Assembly: GCF_001424405.1 (NCBI RefSeq)
Contig: NZ_LMPS01000005.1
Location: forward strand, 186,001 to 250,000
DNA length: 64,000 nucleotides
Direction of reading: 5' to 3'
DNA from: Dyadobacter sp. Leaf189
GTDB taxonomy: Bacteria > Bacteroidota > Bacteroidia > Cytophagales > Spirosomataceae
Every line of letters begins with the position of its first letter. Within the stretch, counting starts at the first letter, position 1. Shown here in pieces: positions 44,338-53,210 of this stretch. The position numbers were made by a program, and so were the translations under genes. The notes under the pieces were generated by a model that was not told the origin of the DNA, ran no database searches, and saw only the letters and a list, made by a program, of their open reading frames with translations.

Positions 44338-45288
44338 TTATGTATAATTCAAACTTTTTGTCTGACTGCGGTAAGCGCCGGGAGCAATGGCGGTTTCTGT
44401 TTTGAAGAATTTGGAGAAATGGGCAAAGTCTGAAAAGCCCAGACTCTCGGCGATCTCGGCAATACTCCAGTCGGTATGCCGGAGCAGCGCCTTGGCTTCC
44501 TGCACAATCCGTCCGGCGATGAGCTCCGTGGTGGTCAATCCGGTGGTTTCTTTAAGTACTTTGTTCAAATGGTTGATATGCACCGCCAGATGGTCTGCAA
44601 ACTGGCTGGCAGTCCGGAGCATTACTTTCTGCTGCGGACTTTCGAGCGGGAACTGTCTTTCCAGTAATTCCAGGAAAAGGGAAGTAGTGCGTGCCGAAGC
44701 GCTGTGGTTAGGGTGCAACATGACGGTCGACTGCAGCTTCTGTCCGAGGTGGATCAGTTCAAGCGTGTAGGCACGCAGTAGATCGTACTTATAAGCGTAG
44801 TTCGAGTTGATTTCTTCATTCATGTTATCGAAAATACGCTGTGTACGGGCGATATCGACATCGGACAAAGCATAGATAGGATGCTCGGGCGACTTGAAAA
44901 TGGGCAGCTCATCGATCATCACCCCACTTTTTGCCGGATGCAGAAATTCAGCGGTAAATACGCAGAACATGCCGGTTTGTTGTCCCGCCGGTGACCAGTA
45001 GAACGGACTTTTGGGTGTTGTAAAAACCAGCGTTGGCTTCGAAATTTCAATGCTGCGATCGGGGTAGTCCGCCTGCGAGTGGCCGGTCAGAAAGCTGATC
45101 TTGTAGAATGCGCGGGACGCGCAGGATACCGTCGGCCTTTCGCGCTGTGTCGGCAGAATCTCGTCCAGATTGAACACATTGAAATGTCCGACCTCGTCCT
45201 GTATCCCCTCGGGTAGCAACGCACTCAGATCGGCCGAGTCGCCGCTCGTAAAGCGTTCGCAGAGTTCTTCGAAAATTGTCTTGTACAT
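44338..45288 (-). CDS. AraC-family transcriptional regulator
   Basis: A 316-residue regulator with cupin-like N-terminal domain and C-terminal AraC domain (about 212-310: FADHLAVHINHLNKVLKETT and IAEIAESLGFSDFAHFSKFF). Its DNA-binding half closely resembles that of the protein at 16564-17508. The ATG at 45288 is used, as a longer frame to 45309 passes through the promoter. It is divergent from another AraC gene (84-base spacer) and upstream of an SDR gene. Confidence 0.9.
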   Translation of the reverse strand: MYKTIFEELCERFTSGDSADLSALLPEGIQDEVGHFNVFNLDEILPTQRERPTVSCASRAFYKISFLTGHSQADYPDRSIEISKPTLVFTTPKSPFYWSPAGQQTGMFCVFTAEFLHPAKSGVMIDELPIFKSPEHPIYALSDVDIARTQRIFDNMNEEINSNYAYKYDLLRAYTLELIHLGQKLQSTVMLHPNHSASARTTSLFLELLERQFPLESPQQKVMLRTASQFADHLAVHINHLNKVLKETTGLTTTELIAGRIVQEAKALLRHTDWSIAEIAESLGFSDFAHFSKFFKTETAIAPGAYRSQTKSLNYT

Positions 45289-45306
45289 GAGTGTATATGT
45301 AAAAAA

Positions 45307-45314
45307 CAAATATA
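45307..45314 (-). promoter_or_regulatory. -7 box (TATATTTG) of the AraC gene
   Basis: Exact TAnnTTTG match on the minus strand, 18 bases before the ATG at 45288. No good -33 TTG at 19-base spacing, suggesting an activator or self-control. Confidence 0.45.
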
Positions 45315-45372
45315 ACCTGCAATGGAATTTATTAGTGCGGTTTTGGTTTTAGTTTATGTAAAATAATTAACA

Positions 45373-46251
45373 ATGCGCGAAACAACGGGCTTACTGGATC
45401 AGATCAGGCATCACAAGAAATTGTCGATTGCTGTCAATGAAAATTGCGCGATACCACTGCCGGAGGATGTTCTTGAAAAGCTGTTTAACCCACACCGGTT
45501 ATCATTCTACTACCTGATGTACGTGGACCAGGGCACAGCAACCTTCAAGGCAGATCTGCAGGAAATCACATTGACAGACGGGCAATTGGTATTTGGCTTA
45601 CCCAACCAGATCTTTACCAATATGCCATTCAATCCGGACGATCAGCATTATGCAGTTTCTTTTGATGAAAATACGCTGGCGCTGCTGCCGCACGCTTATT
45701 CCTTTCTTGTTAATCCTTTTGGAAGCAACACCGTTTCGTTTGACGCAGAATCGAAGATCCGCGTGAAAGGACTGTTTTCTACTTTGTTCAAATTGCTTCA
45801 TTCGCCCGGCAAGCAACGGAACGCGGATATTATCCTGGCGCATATGCACGCATTGCTTACCGAGATCAACAGCGCATATCAGCAGCAGGGCTATCCCGAT
45901 AGCGTGAGCAATGCAAAACTTTCAAAGTATGTTGCCTTCAAGCTCGCTGTGGAAACACACCTGACCGAGCAGCAGGATGTACACACAATTGCTGATACGC
46001 TCGCTATGACCACGAGCAACCTGTACAGTGTTGTAAAGGAGTTTTCCGGGTTTTCACCCAAAGAATGGATTACGCACAGGCTGATGCAGGAGGCACAGCG
46101 AAAGCTGCATTATTCGCCCGTTCCGGTTAAAGAACTTGCTTATGATCTGGGTTTCAATGATCCTGATTACTTCTCGCGACTTTTCAAAAAGAGCACGGGC
46201 AAGAGTGTAAGCGCCTTTTTGGAGGATTTGCGCGATTTGTCCAGCAAGTGA
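45373..46251 (+). CDS. AraC-family transcriptional regulator
   Basis: A 292-residue regulator: N-terminal cupin-like half (about 10-130) and C-terminal AraC domain (about 190-285; VHTIADTLAMTTSNLYSVVK and VKELAYDLGFNDPDYFSRLF). Divergent from the AraC gene at 44338 and 68 bases upstream of an SDR gene, which it probably controls. Confidence 0.9.
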   Translation: MRETTGLLDQIRHHKKLSIAVNENCAIPLPEDVLEKLFNPHRLSFYYLMYVDQGTATFKADLQEITLTDGQLVFGLPNQIFTNMPFNPDDQHYAVSFDENTLALLPHAYSFLVNPFGSNTVSFDAESKIRVKGLFSTLFKLLHSPGKQRNADIILAHMHALLTEINSAYQQQGYPDSVSNAKLSKYVAFKLAVETHLTEQQDVHTIADTLAMTTSNLYSVVKEFSGFSPKEWITHRLMQEAQRKLHYSPVPVKELAYDLGFNDPDYFSRLFKKSTGKSVSAFLEDLRDLSSK

Positions 46252-46286
46252 AATGATTCGTCCATTCGCGCTTTTGGGCTCCCCGC

Positions 46287-46294
46287 TACTTTTG
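46287..46294 (+). promoter_or_regulatory. -7 box (TACTTTTG) of the SDR gene
   Basis: Exact TAnnTTTG match, 25 bases before the SDR ATG, with no TTG at the -33 distance. The leader then holds a small inverted repeat (CCTGTT-N6-AACAGG) just before the start. Confidence 0.45.
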
Positions 46295-46319
46295 TCCTGT
46301 TCATTAAAACAGGCAAAAA

Positions 46320-47057
46320 ATGAAAACAGCATTAGTAACAGGAGCAAATAAAGGGATCGGGTTGGAAGTGGCCAAACAGCTCTCCCAAAATGGGTTTATA
46401 GTATATATCGGCAGCCGAAATTTGAGCAGCGGACAAATCGCAGCAGAAAAGCTCAGGGCAGAAGGATTTGAAAATGTCAGGGCTGTGCAGCTTGATGTAA
46501 CGGACCGGCAATCGATCAGCGCGGCGAAGGATTTGATCGCTGCTGAAACAGGTATCCTGGATGTACTTGTTAACAATGCAGGCATTTCAGGCGGCTTTCA
46601 ACAGTCTGCGCTCTCGACCGACAGCGATGTTTTTAAAACCGTTTATGAAACGAATGTATTCGGTGTGGTGAATGTAACGCAGGCGATGATGGATCTGCTG
46701 AGAAAATCGGAAGCGCCGCGCATTGTGAATGTAAGTACCAGTATGGCGTCCCTTAACCTGGCATCTGACCTCAGCAATGCCAATTATCCAACGCGGTATG
46801 TAGCGTACCAATCTTCCAAAGCTGCGCTCAATATGTACACGATCAATCTTGCGTATGAGCTTCGTGACACCGCTTTCAAAGTCAATGCAGTTTGTCCCGG
46901 CTGGACAAAAACTGACTTCACCGGTCATCAGGGCACGAGCACAGCAGAAGAAGCCGCGCAACGCATTATCAAGTTCGCGTTCATCGACGAGCAAGGACCA
47001 ACCGGCCAGTTTTTCAGTGAAGAATACTTCCCGGCACCAGCCAATTGTCCATGGTAG
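46320..47057 (+). CDS. Short-chain dehydrogenase/reductase (SDR)
   Basis: A 245-residue SDR of the carbonyl-reductase-like type: TGANKGIG (7-14), NNAG (85-88), S139-S141 (VSTSMAS), Y163xxxK167 (YQSSK), and PGWTKTDFTGHQGT. Carbonyl reductases of this kind reduce aldehydes and quinones with NADPH; the substrate here is not known. It ends the mirror-image AraC/SDR cluster and is followed by a strong bidirectional terminator. Confidence 0.9.
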   Translation: MKTALVTGANKGIGLEVAKQLSQNGFIVYIGSRNLSSGQIAAEKLRAEGFENVRAVQLDVTDRQSISAAKDLIAAETGILDVLVNNAGISGGFQQSALSTDSDVFKTVYETNVFGVVNVTQAMMDLLRKSEAPRIVNVSTSMASLNLASDLSNANYPTRYVAYQSSKAALNMYTINLAYELRDTAFKVNAVCPGWTKTDFTGHQGTSTAEEAAQRIIKFAFIDEQGPTGQFFSEEYFPAPANCPW

Positions 47058-47098
47058 GAGAGAGTGGGAGCTGGCTTAATGCAAAAGTGAAATAGAGC

Positions 47099-47148
47099 AA
47101 TGAAACAAAACAGCGCCGCGGGATACCGGGGCGCTGTTTTGTTTCATT
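47099..47148. terminator. Strong bidirectional terminator
   Basis: Perfect 19-bp stem (AATGAAACAAAACAGCGCC at 47099-47117 with its complement at 47130-47148), 12-nt loop. A GC-rich core is flanked by A-rich and T-rich arms, so it reads as an intrinsic terminator in both directions for the convergent SDR and map genes. Confidence 0.9.
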
Positions 47149-47170
47149 ATAGTGGCGTAACCTTGTGTAG

Positions 47171-47932
47171 TCAGTTGATCCCATTCATTGCCGTTAGTAC
47201 CAGCGGTGCATTGTCGGTTACTACAATGGTATGTTCGTGTTGTGCCATGAAACCGCCTTTGTTTCCGACCATTGTCCAGCCGTCATTCAGCGCGGTAGCG
47301 TAGGAGGATGTGGTTGAAATAAATGTTTCGATTGCGACAACCGAGTTTTTCTTGAAACGTCTGTGATCGGCTTTGTTCCTGAAATTCATCAGTTCATTGG
47401 GCTGTTCGTGCAGCCCGCGGCCAATACCGTGACCTGCCAGGTTCCTGATTACTTTAAACCCGCGTTTTCTGGCTTCCGACTCCATCAGGTAACCAATGTC
47501 CGCTATTTTGACGCCGCCCCTGATATTATGGATCGTTTTCAGCAAAATCTCTTTGGAAGCATCCACAAGCTTCTGGTGTCTGTGAATATCCTGACCAAGA
47601 ACAAACGAGCCGCCATTATCCGCCCAAAAACCGTCCAGCTCGGCAGAAACGTCGATGTTAATGAGATCGCCTTCCTGCAATTTCCTTTTAGTGGAAGGTA
47701 CTCCGTGGCAAAATTCATTATTGACGCTGATACAAGTCCAGCCGGGAAATTTGTAGGTTGAATGCGGCGCAGACTTTGCTCCAAACTCCGACAGCAACTT
47801 CGCTGCATACTCGTCGAGTTCTTTCGTGGTCATTCCGGGCTGCGCGTAATTAGTCATTTTCTTCAATGTTTGTGCAACCGCCTCACTCGCCTTTTGCATT
47901 CCCTGTAAATCAGATTCTTTTGTAATAGACAT
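47171..47932 (-). CDS. map: Methionine aminopeptidase, type I
   Basis: A 253-residue cytoplasmic enzyme that removes the initiator methionine from new proteins. Metal ligands are D94, D105, H168 (AGHGIG), E202 (IETF) and E233 (HEHT); H76 (CHGVPS) is the substrate-contacting histidine. The spacing agrees with the Escherichia coli type I enzyme. It lacks the N-terminal zinc extension of eukaryotic type I enzymes. It is not next to ribosomal protein genes, so it may be an extra copy rather than the housekeeping one. Confidence 0.93.
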   Translation of the reverse strand: MSITKESDLQGMQKASEAVAQTLKKMTNYAQPGMTTKELDEYAAKLLSEFGAKSAPHSTYKFPGWTCISVNNEFCHGVPSTKRKLQEGDLINIDVSAELDGFWADNGGSFVLGQDIHRHQKLVDASKEILLKTIHNIRGGVKIADIGYLMESEARKRGFKVIRNLAGHGIGRGLHEQPNELMNFRNKADHRRFKKNSVVAIETFISTTSSYATALNDGWTMVGNKGGFMAQHEHTIVVTDNAPLVLTAMNGIN

Positions 47933-48013
47933 AAATTGTGTTTTAATGTAGCCGCCGCTGCTACGGCTATATTATTAAATTATTCACTAATTCCCCGTTC
48001 CACGGCGGCTCAT

Positions 48014-48370
48014 TCACTCATTCATTTCTCTCCTCCGCATCGGCATCGCGTCAATCAGGCCGAAGAGCTTGCTCACTTTCACAACCTCGGTGGACCTCAG
48101 CTTTTCGCCGCCATCACGGCCAACCAGGATGAAAGTAAATGCCTCGGAGCTGTCGACCTGCCACTTTTTCCATTTGCCGGCATTTTGTGCAGAAGCCGCA
48201 ATGGACTCTATTTCAATGTCCCGCTCGCGAAATCCGTCCTGAGCCGCTTCCAGTTCGTTCAACTGTGATTTCAGGAGTTGCTGGCCTGCTGCGTTATGAA
48301 ACACCAAAACCTTCCTCGGCTGTTCCGCTACGTTGACCATCATGAGAAAAATTATGATTATAGTTTTCAT
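48014..48370 (-). CDS. DUF4174 family protein, exported
   Basis: A 118-residue protein with a short hydrophobic N-terminus (about 1-16) and the DUF4174 core: RKVLVFHNAAG, a middle ERDIEIESI segment, FILVGRDGGEKLRS and the C-terminal LIDAMPMRRREM signature. The fold is thought to be thioredoxin-like, without the CxxC site. Function unknown. It lies between the T9SS type B gene and map on the same strand. Confidence 0.85.
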   Translation of the reverse strand: MKTIIIIFLMMVNVAEQPRKVLVFHNAAGQQLLKSQLNELEAAQDGFRERDIEIESIAASAQNAGKWKKWQVDSSEAFTFILVGRDGGEKLRSTEVVKVSKLFGLIDAMPMRRREMNE

Positions 48371-48405
48371 AATGCCACCTTCAAAAAAATGCTGCCAGCG
48401 TACTG

Positions 48406-50262
48406 TTAACGCAGCAGGGTAATGGTCTTGCGGATAACCTGAGTCCGGCCGTCGGTGAATTCGATCATGAGTTCATAGGGGTAAATCCCTGGCTGCACCC
48501 TGGTGCCCTTGTAAAAACCGTCCCATAAAGCATAGCCACTCTCGACAGTCTGCCCGTCACGCAGGGCGATCACACTGCCCCAGCGGTTATACAGCCTGAA
48601 ATACCGGATCTTCAATGCGTCTCCCGAAAATTTGAGATCCATTGATTCATTTTTACTGTCGAGGTTAGGGGAAAATGCATTTGGAATAAATACCTGCGCC
48701 AAACAATCTTCCACTATTCGGAAAGAGCGGCCTACATTGCAACCTGCGGTATCGGCGACGAATACGGTCCCACTACCTGCCGATAACCCGGTGAATAGTG
48801 TGTCACTTCTGAAATCACCTGCGTCTATCCAGTACAACAAGGGGCCGCTGCCGGTCGCGTAGATTGAAATAGATCCGTCGCTTCCATTGCAGCTAGGATT
48901 TCGTTCGGTTACATGGTGGATCACGGGAGCAGGAGCTGTGCTGACTGTGATCAGTTTACTGGCAACGCATCCGCCCTGATTTTTAGCATAAGCAGTATAG
49001 GTGCCTGGTTCAACTTCACCGAAAAATGGCGAGCTTACATAAGTAAGTCCGTCAAGTGAGTAGCTGAGTAATCCCGTAGCCGAGGCGGTGATCGTAACGG
49101 AGCCAAATTTCGCACCGCAGTTTCCGTTCTGCACTTCCACATTCTGCAATGTTACTCCTCTCTCCGCTGCATCAGGTACTCTTATCATCGAACTGACTTC
49201 GCAACCTACTAAATCTCTTGCTCTCACGAGGTACTCGCCGCCAGGCAGGTCGGGAAAATAGCCTGTTCCCTGGAATGGACCATCGTCCAATGCATAAGAA
49301 AATTGGTCATAACCGCCCTGGGCAACTGCGCTGATACCATTTGAACCGGCTTCGCACGGATTCAAGGTATGTAACTGTAAAAAGCTGGGCATAAAGCGCT
49401 TTCCCACCGTCGCTTCCCGGGTATCTGTACAACCGGCAGATGTCCGGGCCGTTATTTTGTATGTTTTAGGATAAAGCCCCTGGAAAACCGGCGATGTCTG
49501 AAATGCACCATTATCGATGCTGTAAGTAACAGGTTCAGCGCCTGTGGCTGCTACCGTGATAGTCCCGTTGTCTTTCCCACAATTGGCATCTGTCAGCCCG
49601 ATATCCGTAATCCTGGCCTCATTAACCTTGATAATCACAGGTACTACAGGCGTTTCTGTGTCGTGAAAGGTTTGGGAGAGAAAAAAGGTATCAGTTTCGG
49701 TGATCGGTGTCTGGTAAATGTTGCCCCGATAAAGCAATTTTGATTTTTTGGGATCCGCGTACCAGCGTACATCTTTGCCGGTAACTTCGAGCCTGGCAAC
49801 TTCTCCTTTACAAAATGTATCAGGTGATTTCAGCCGCAGTCTGTAAAGTTCCAGTGTGAGCTTCATGCCCGCACAGTCAAACTCCCGCAAGCCCGTTATC
49901 TTTTCTTCCTGCGGATCATAGGTGAAAGAATATTTACTGTAACAAAACAGGGCAGGGTCGGCCACATTTATTTCTTTGATGACGTTGAAATGCATTTCGC
50001 CTGCATTCCCGCTGGCAGTTCCATTGCTGATGTCCCACCTGGCAAAGTAGTTCGTCTGACTGGTTACCTGCTGTAAAAAGTCGCCGGTAAGCTTGGCGCC
50101 GTTTTGGGTAATCTGCATGGCACCAGGCCAGTAGGAAACCGTCGCTGGTCTCGGCCCATAGTCCATTCCCTGCCAGAAACCCGACAAATCCTGTCCGGCC
50201 AGGGGGAGCAAATGGAGCCCGGTAAATAGTACCAGGATCAGGCACTGTACAAATTTTTTCAT
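48406..50262 (-). CDS. SprB-repeat surface protein with T9SS type B tail
   Basis: A 618-residue exported protein. Signal peptide (1-23, ending LAGQ) and an N-terminal domain of unknown type (about 25-215) come first. Then follow four SprB-like repeats at about 217-285, 297-361, 371-440 and 447-516, each with a pattern of an early Cys, G-[ST]-[IV]-[TS]-[IV], a YS[IL]D turn and a late GC. The gliding-motility C-terminal domain (about 523-618; FIPNAFSPNLDS, YNRWGSVI, WDGFYKG) is the CHU_C type B sorting signal. It would be secreted by the Por system and kept at the surface. Likely an adhesin; the ligand is unknown. Confidence 0.9.
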   Translation of the reverse strand: MKKFVQCLILVLFTGLHLLPLAGQDLSGFWQGMDYGPRPATVSYWPGAMQITQNGAKLTGDFLQQVTSQTNYFARWDISNGTASGNAGEMHFNVIKEINVADPALFCYSKYSFTYDPQEEKITGLREFDCAGMKLTLELYRLRLKSPDTFCKGEVARLEVTGKDVRWYADPKKSKLLYRGNIYQTPITETDTFFLSQTFHDTETPVVPVIIKVNEARITDIGLTDANCGKDNGTITVAATGAEPVTYSIDNGAFQTSPVFQGLYPKTYKITARTSAGCTDTREATVGKRFMPSFLQLHTLNPCEAGSNGISAVAQGGYDQFSYALDDGPFQGTGYFPDLPGGEYLVRARDLVGCEVSSMIRVPDAAERGVTLQNVEVQNGNCGAKFGSVTITASATGLLSYSLDGLTYVSSPFFGEVEPGTYTAYAKNQGGCVASKLITVSTAPAPVIHHVTERNPSCNGSDGSISIYATGSGPLLYWIDAGDFRSDTLFTGLSAGSGTVFVADTAGCNVGRSFRIVEDCLAQVFIPNAFSPNLDSKNESMDLKFSGDALKIRYFRLYNRWGSVIALRDGQTVESGYALWDGFYKGTRVQPGIYPYELMIEFTDGRTQVIRKTITLLR

Positions 50263-50358
50263 ATTAAAACGAACGTGAGCCTACGAACGAGCGGGAGGTT
50301 TTGCGTAAAAGATCGGGTAAATCTCTATCTAATATAAATGTCGCAAACATTCCGTAAC

Positions 50359-50366
50359 TATATTTG
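50359..50366 (+). promoter_or_regulatory. -7 box (TATATTTG) of the siderophore-uptake set
   Basis: Exact TAnnTTTG match, 11 bases before the ATG of the small membrane protein, flanked by TCGCAAAC at 50341-50348 and again at 50369-50376. No -33 TTG. Fur-box-like sequence was looked for and not found. Confidence 0.45.
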
Positions 50367-50377
50367 CTTCGCAAACG

Positions 50378-50755
50378 ATGCGTACCACTCTGCTATACAT
50401 ATGGCTAATCGCAACCATCCTGCCGACATTCAGTCAGTGGGGTACCATCGCATATTACCAGATCAACAAAGAGTACATTACACGTGTGCTTTGCGAAAAC
50501 CGAGACAAACCGCAGCTCCATTGCGACGGGCATTGTTTCCTGGCTAAAAAGCTGAAAGCCCAGGAGGCGAAGAAAGACCAGCAAACCAGCGAACGCGTTC
50601 AGAATCTTCCTTCACTGCATCTTTTTGCATCTCCACTGGCCTCATTCGAGTTTTTGCCGCGTATTTTCATTCCCAATCAGCAGCACACCTTTCCTTATCA
50701 TCTGGCCGCTTACCAAGCTCCGCTTACAGTTGTAGTTCCGCCACCCTGCGCTTAG
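50378..50755 (+). CDS. Small Cys/His-motif membrane protein next to a TonB receptor
   Basis: A 125-residue protein with one N-terminal hydrophobic segment (about 3-26) and the motif C-ENRDKPQLH-C-DGH-C (Cys39, Cys49, Cys53), then a charged helix (KKLKAQEAKKDQQ) and a proline-rich end (VVPPPCA). I recall similar short proteins near metal-uptake genes in Bacteroidota, but cannot verify it. A metal-binding or chaperone role is inferred from the Cys/His cluster. It precedes the TonB receptor by 74 bases and is probably in the same transcript. Confidence 0.65.
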   Translation: MRTTLLYIWLIATILPTFSQWGTIAYYQINKEYITRVLCENRDKPQLHCDGHCFLAKKLKAQEAKKDQQTSERVQNLPSLHLFASPLASFEFLPRIFIPNQQHTFPYHLAAYQAPLTVVVPPPCA

Positions 50756-50829
50756 GTCGCACTTCTTGTTTTTTTACCTAACCGCACCCGCTCGGCTTTC
50801 CGATGGGTTGTATCTACAATTGTATCCCA

Positions 50830-53199
50830 ATGAAACTGAAATATCTGATTCTGTTACTAGCCATTTTAACAAGTGGCTTAAAAGCTGCTGCCCAATCTGA
50901 AACGGGCACATTAACCGGCCGCATTGTCAATGCAGAACACGAACCTGTCGCCGGCGCCTCCATCGCTTTCCTGAACACGGGCTGGGGAACCATTACCGAT
51001 GCTGACGGGGAATTTACGCTTGCAGGTATTACGCCGGGCTCCTATATCCTGACGGTGTCCAACATAGGTTATACGGCTCACACGCAGACGATGAAGATCT
51101 CGAAAGGGAAAAATCCTTTTCTAAACCTCCAACTTTCAGAAAGCCGGCAGGAGCTGAAAGAGGTGACGGTTAGCGCGGCCAGGAGCAGCTACCAGGTAGC
51201 TGCGTCCAGCACCTCAACGCGACTGGACGTTCCTTTGCTCGAAACACCACAGTCTGTGCAGGTGGTATCCTCGGCAGCCCTGCGTGACCGGCAGGCTTTT
51301 ACTCTCAATGAGATCGCCGGTACATTCACGGGCATGAAGGCCAACAATGGAAATGGCAATTTCCAGATCCGCGGATTCACGGCATACTCGCCAAATGATG
51401 CCAGTTTTCTGCTATTCAACGGGATTCGAGGAAACCTGTACTTGTGGAGCCAGCAGCCTTTGCTGTATAATATTGAATCGGTAGAGCTGCTGCGCGGGCC
51501 TTCGGGCGCATTGTTCAGCGAAGGTTCGCCGGGTGGGGTTATTAATTTTATTACAAAAAAACCCCTTGCCGAGAAAAGAGCGTCAGTTGATCTGTCGCTG
51601 GGAAGCTGGGGATTCGGCAGGGGTTCTGTTGACTTTACCGGGCCTGTTTCCCGCAATAAAAAGCTCTTATATCGTGCCATCGTCGGATACGACCGGACTG
51701 AAAGTTTCAGGGATTATCAGAAAAAACAAAACCTTTTCGTCGCGCCCTCGCTGACTTACCTGGCCAGCGAAAGAACTTCCCTGAACCTCGAACTCAACTA
51801 CGCCTATGCAAAAGCTGTGCAGCAATACGACAATGGGAGCTACATTCTTTCCCGGCCCGACGGTACATTCGACTTTAACTATTACCCGGACAATCTGACG
51901 ATCCAAAGTCCGACGGATTATGGAAAAACGCGTAATACTTCGGCTACGCTGACCTTCAACCATCAATTCAGCCAAAAACTGAGACTCACGGTCGTGGAAC
52001 GCGCGGTGCGGAATGTGCTGGATTATACAGACCATATTCCGGTGGGAAGAATAAGGAATGACTCGATCAGCAGGGGATACCAGGACTGGGAAACGGACCG
52101 GTTTAGTCTGCAGACCACTGCATTTGCAACTTACAACGCGAAAACGGGCGCGCTAGGGCACCAGCTTATTGCCGGGGCAGACTATAACCGATATGGCTGG
52201 ACGAAGAATGATTATCAGTACAAATCGTCCACCCGCATTTCCATTCTGCATCCTGATTACACGGGCAGCATTCCCGACCCTTCTATTCCGGCAGACGAAT
52301 CCGACGACAACAAACGCATTACCAACCTGATCGGTGCTTACGTCCAGGACCAGGTGAGTATCGGCGACAAGCTGAAAGTGCTTCTTTCTGTCCGGTTTGA
52401 CAGTTACAATGGAAAAGAAACGCCATTATCGGAACGTGATAACAAGCAGGGTGACGAACTGAAAACGTCGGGCTGGATACCGCGCGTGGCGCTTGTGTAT
52501 TTGCCGGTGAAGAACCTTTCGGTGTATGGTACCTACCTCAGATCTTTCAATCCGCAAACTTCCAACAATGTACTTGCTGGCGGCCCGTTCCCCACGCGCC
52601 AGGCTACGCAATACGAAGTGGGCAGCAAGGCAGATCTGATCAGTAACCGCTTATCGGCTACTTTGTCGCTTTACCAGATCAACTACGCCAATATTCTCAC
52701 GGCGGCACCTACCGAAGAAAACTCCCACCGCCAGGCCGCCATTGACGGTACACGCAGCCGCGGCGGCGAATTTTCGGTAACGGGCAGTCTCCGCAACCTG
52801 AGCCTGATCGCAGGATATGCATTTAACGAGCATGTGCTGGTGAGCACGAGTACCTACGGCAAAAAGGGCGACCGCTTTGCCAATGCGCCGAAACACCAGG
52901 TCAATTTCTGGGGTAAATACACACTGACTGAACAGGCGCTGAGAGGGCTCGGCATTGCTGCTGGCGTTCGTTATGTAAGTGATCAGGTAGGGTTACTGAG
53001 CAATCAGAATTTTGTGTTTCCATCATATACCGTGCTCGACGCGGCGCTTTCCTACTCTCGGAACCGGTACCAGGTACAAATCAATGCATATAACCTGACC
53101 AACAGGCACTACTTTACGGGAAGCCGGTCGGGCGTGACGACGGCAGGCTTGGGCGACCCGTTCAATATCAGGGTGGGGGTTAGTTATCAGCTCTGGTAA
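50830..53199 (+). CDS. TonB-dependent siderophore receptor
   Basis: A 789-residue outer-membrane receptor of the ferric-siderophore type. Signal peptide (1-22, ending AAAQ), carboxypeptidase-regulatory-like domain (about 25-105), plug (about 120-245; LDVPLLETPQSVQVVS, VELLRGPSGALFSEGSPGG) and a barrel to residue 789 (ending in the aromatic QLW). The plug motif RGPSGALFGEGSPGG-like is typical of FhuA/FpvA-type receptors. The ATG at 50830 is chosen for the signal peptide. It is followed by a PepSY membrane protein, as often seen in ferric-siderophore uptake. Confidence 0.92.
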   Translation: MKLKYLILLLAILTSGLKAAAQSETGTLTGRIVNAEHEPVAGASIAFLNTGWGTITDADGEFTLAGITPGSYILTVSNIGYTAHTQTMKISKGKNPFLNLQLSESRQELKEVTVSAARSSYQVAASSTSTRLDVPLLETPQSVQVVSSAALRDRQAFTLNEIAGTFTGMKANNGNGNFQIRGFTAYSPNDASFLLFNGIRGNLYLWSQQPLLYNIESVELLRGPSGALFSEGSPGGVINFITKKPLAEKRASVDLSLGSWGFGRGSVDFTGPVSRNKKLLYRAIVGYDRTESFRDYQKKQNLFVAPSLTYLASERTSLNLELNYAYAKAVQQYDNGSYILSRPDGTFDFNYYPDNLTIQSPTDYGKTRNTSATLTFNHQFSQKLRLTVVERAVRNVLDYTDHIPVGRIRNDSISRGYQDWETDRFSLQTTAFATYNAKTGALGHQLIAGADYNRYGWTKNDYQYKSSTRISILHPDYTGSIPDPSIPADESDDNKRITNLIGAYVQDQVSIGDKLKVLLSVRFDSYNGKETPLSERDNKQGDELKTSGWIPRVALVYLPVKNLSVYGTYLRSFNPQTSNNVLAGGPFPTRQATQYEVGSKADLISNRLSATLSLYQINYANILTAAPTEENSHRQAAIDGTRSRGGEFSVTGSLRNLSLIAGYAFNEHVLVSTSTYGKKGDRFANAPKHQVNFWGKYTLTEQALRGLGIAAGVRYVSDQVGLLSNQNFVFPSYTVLDAALSYSRNRYQVQINAYNLTNRHYFTGSRSGVTTAGLGDPFNIRVGVSYQLW

Positions 53200-53210
53200 G
53201 CTCAGGTTTT

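Noticed and set aside
50263-50377. Fur box before the siderophore-uptake genes
   Set aside because: No GATAATGAT-like inverted repeats were found in the spacer, so iron control cannot be claimed from the sequence.
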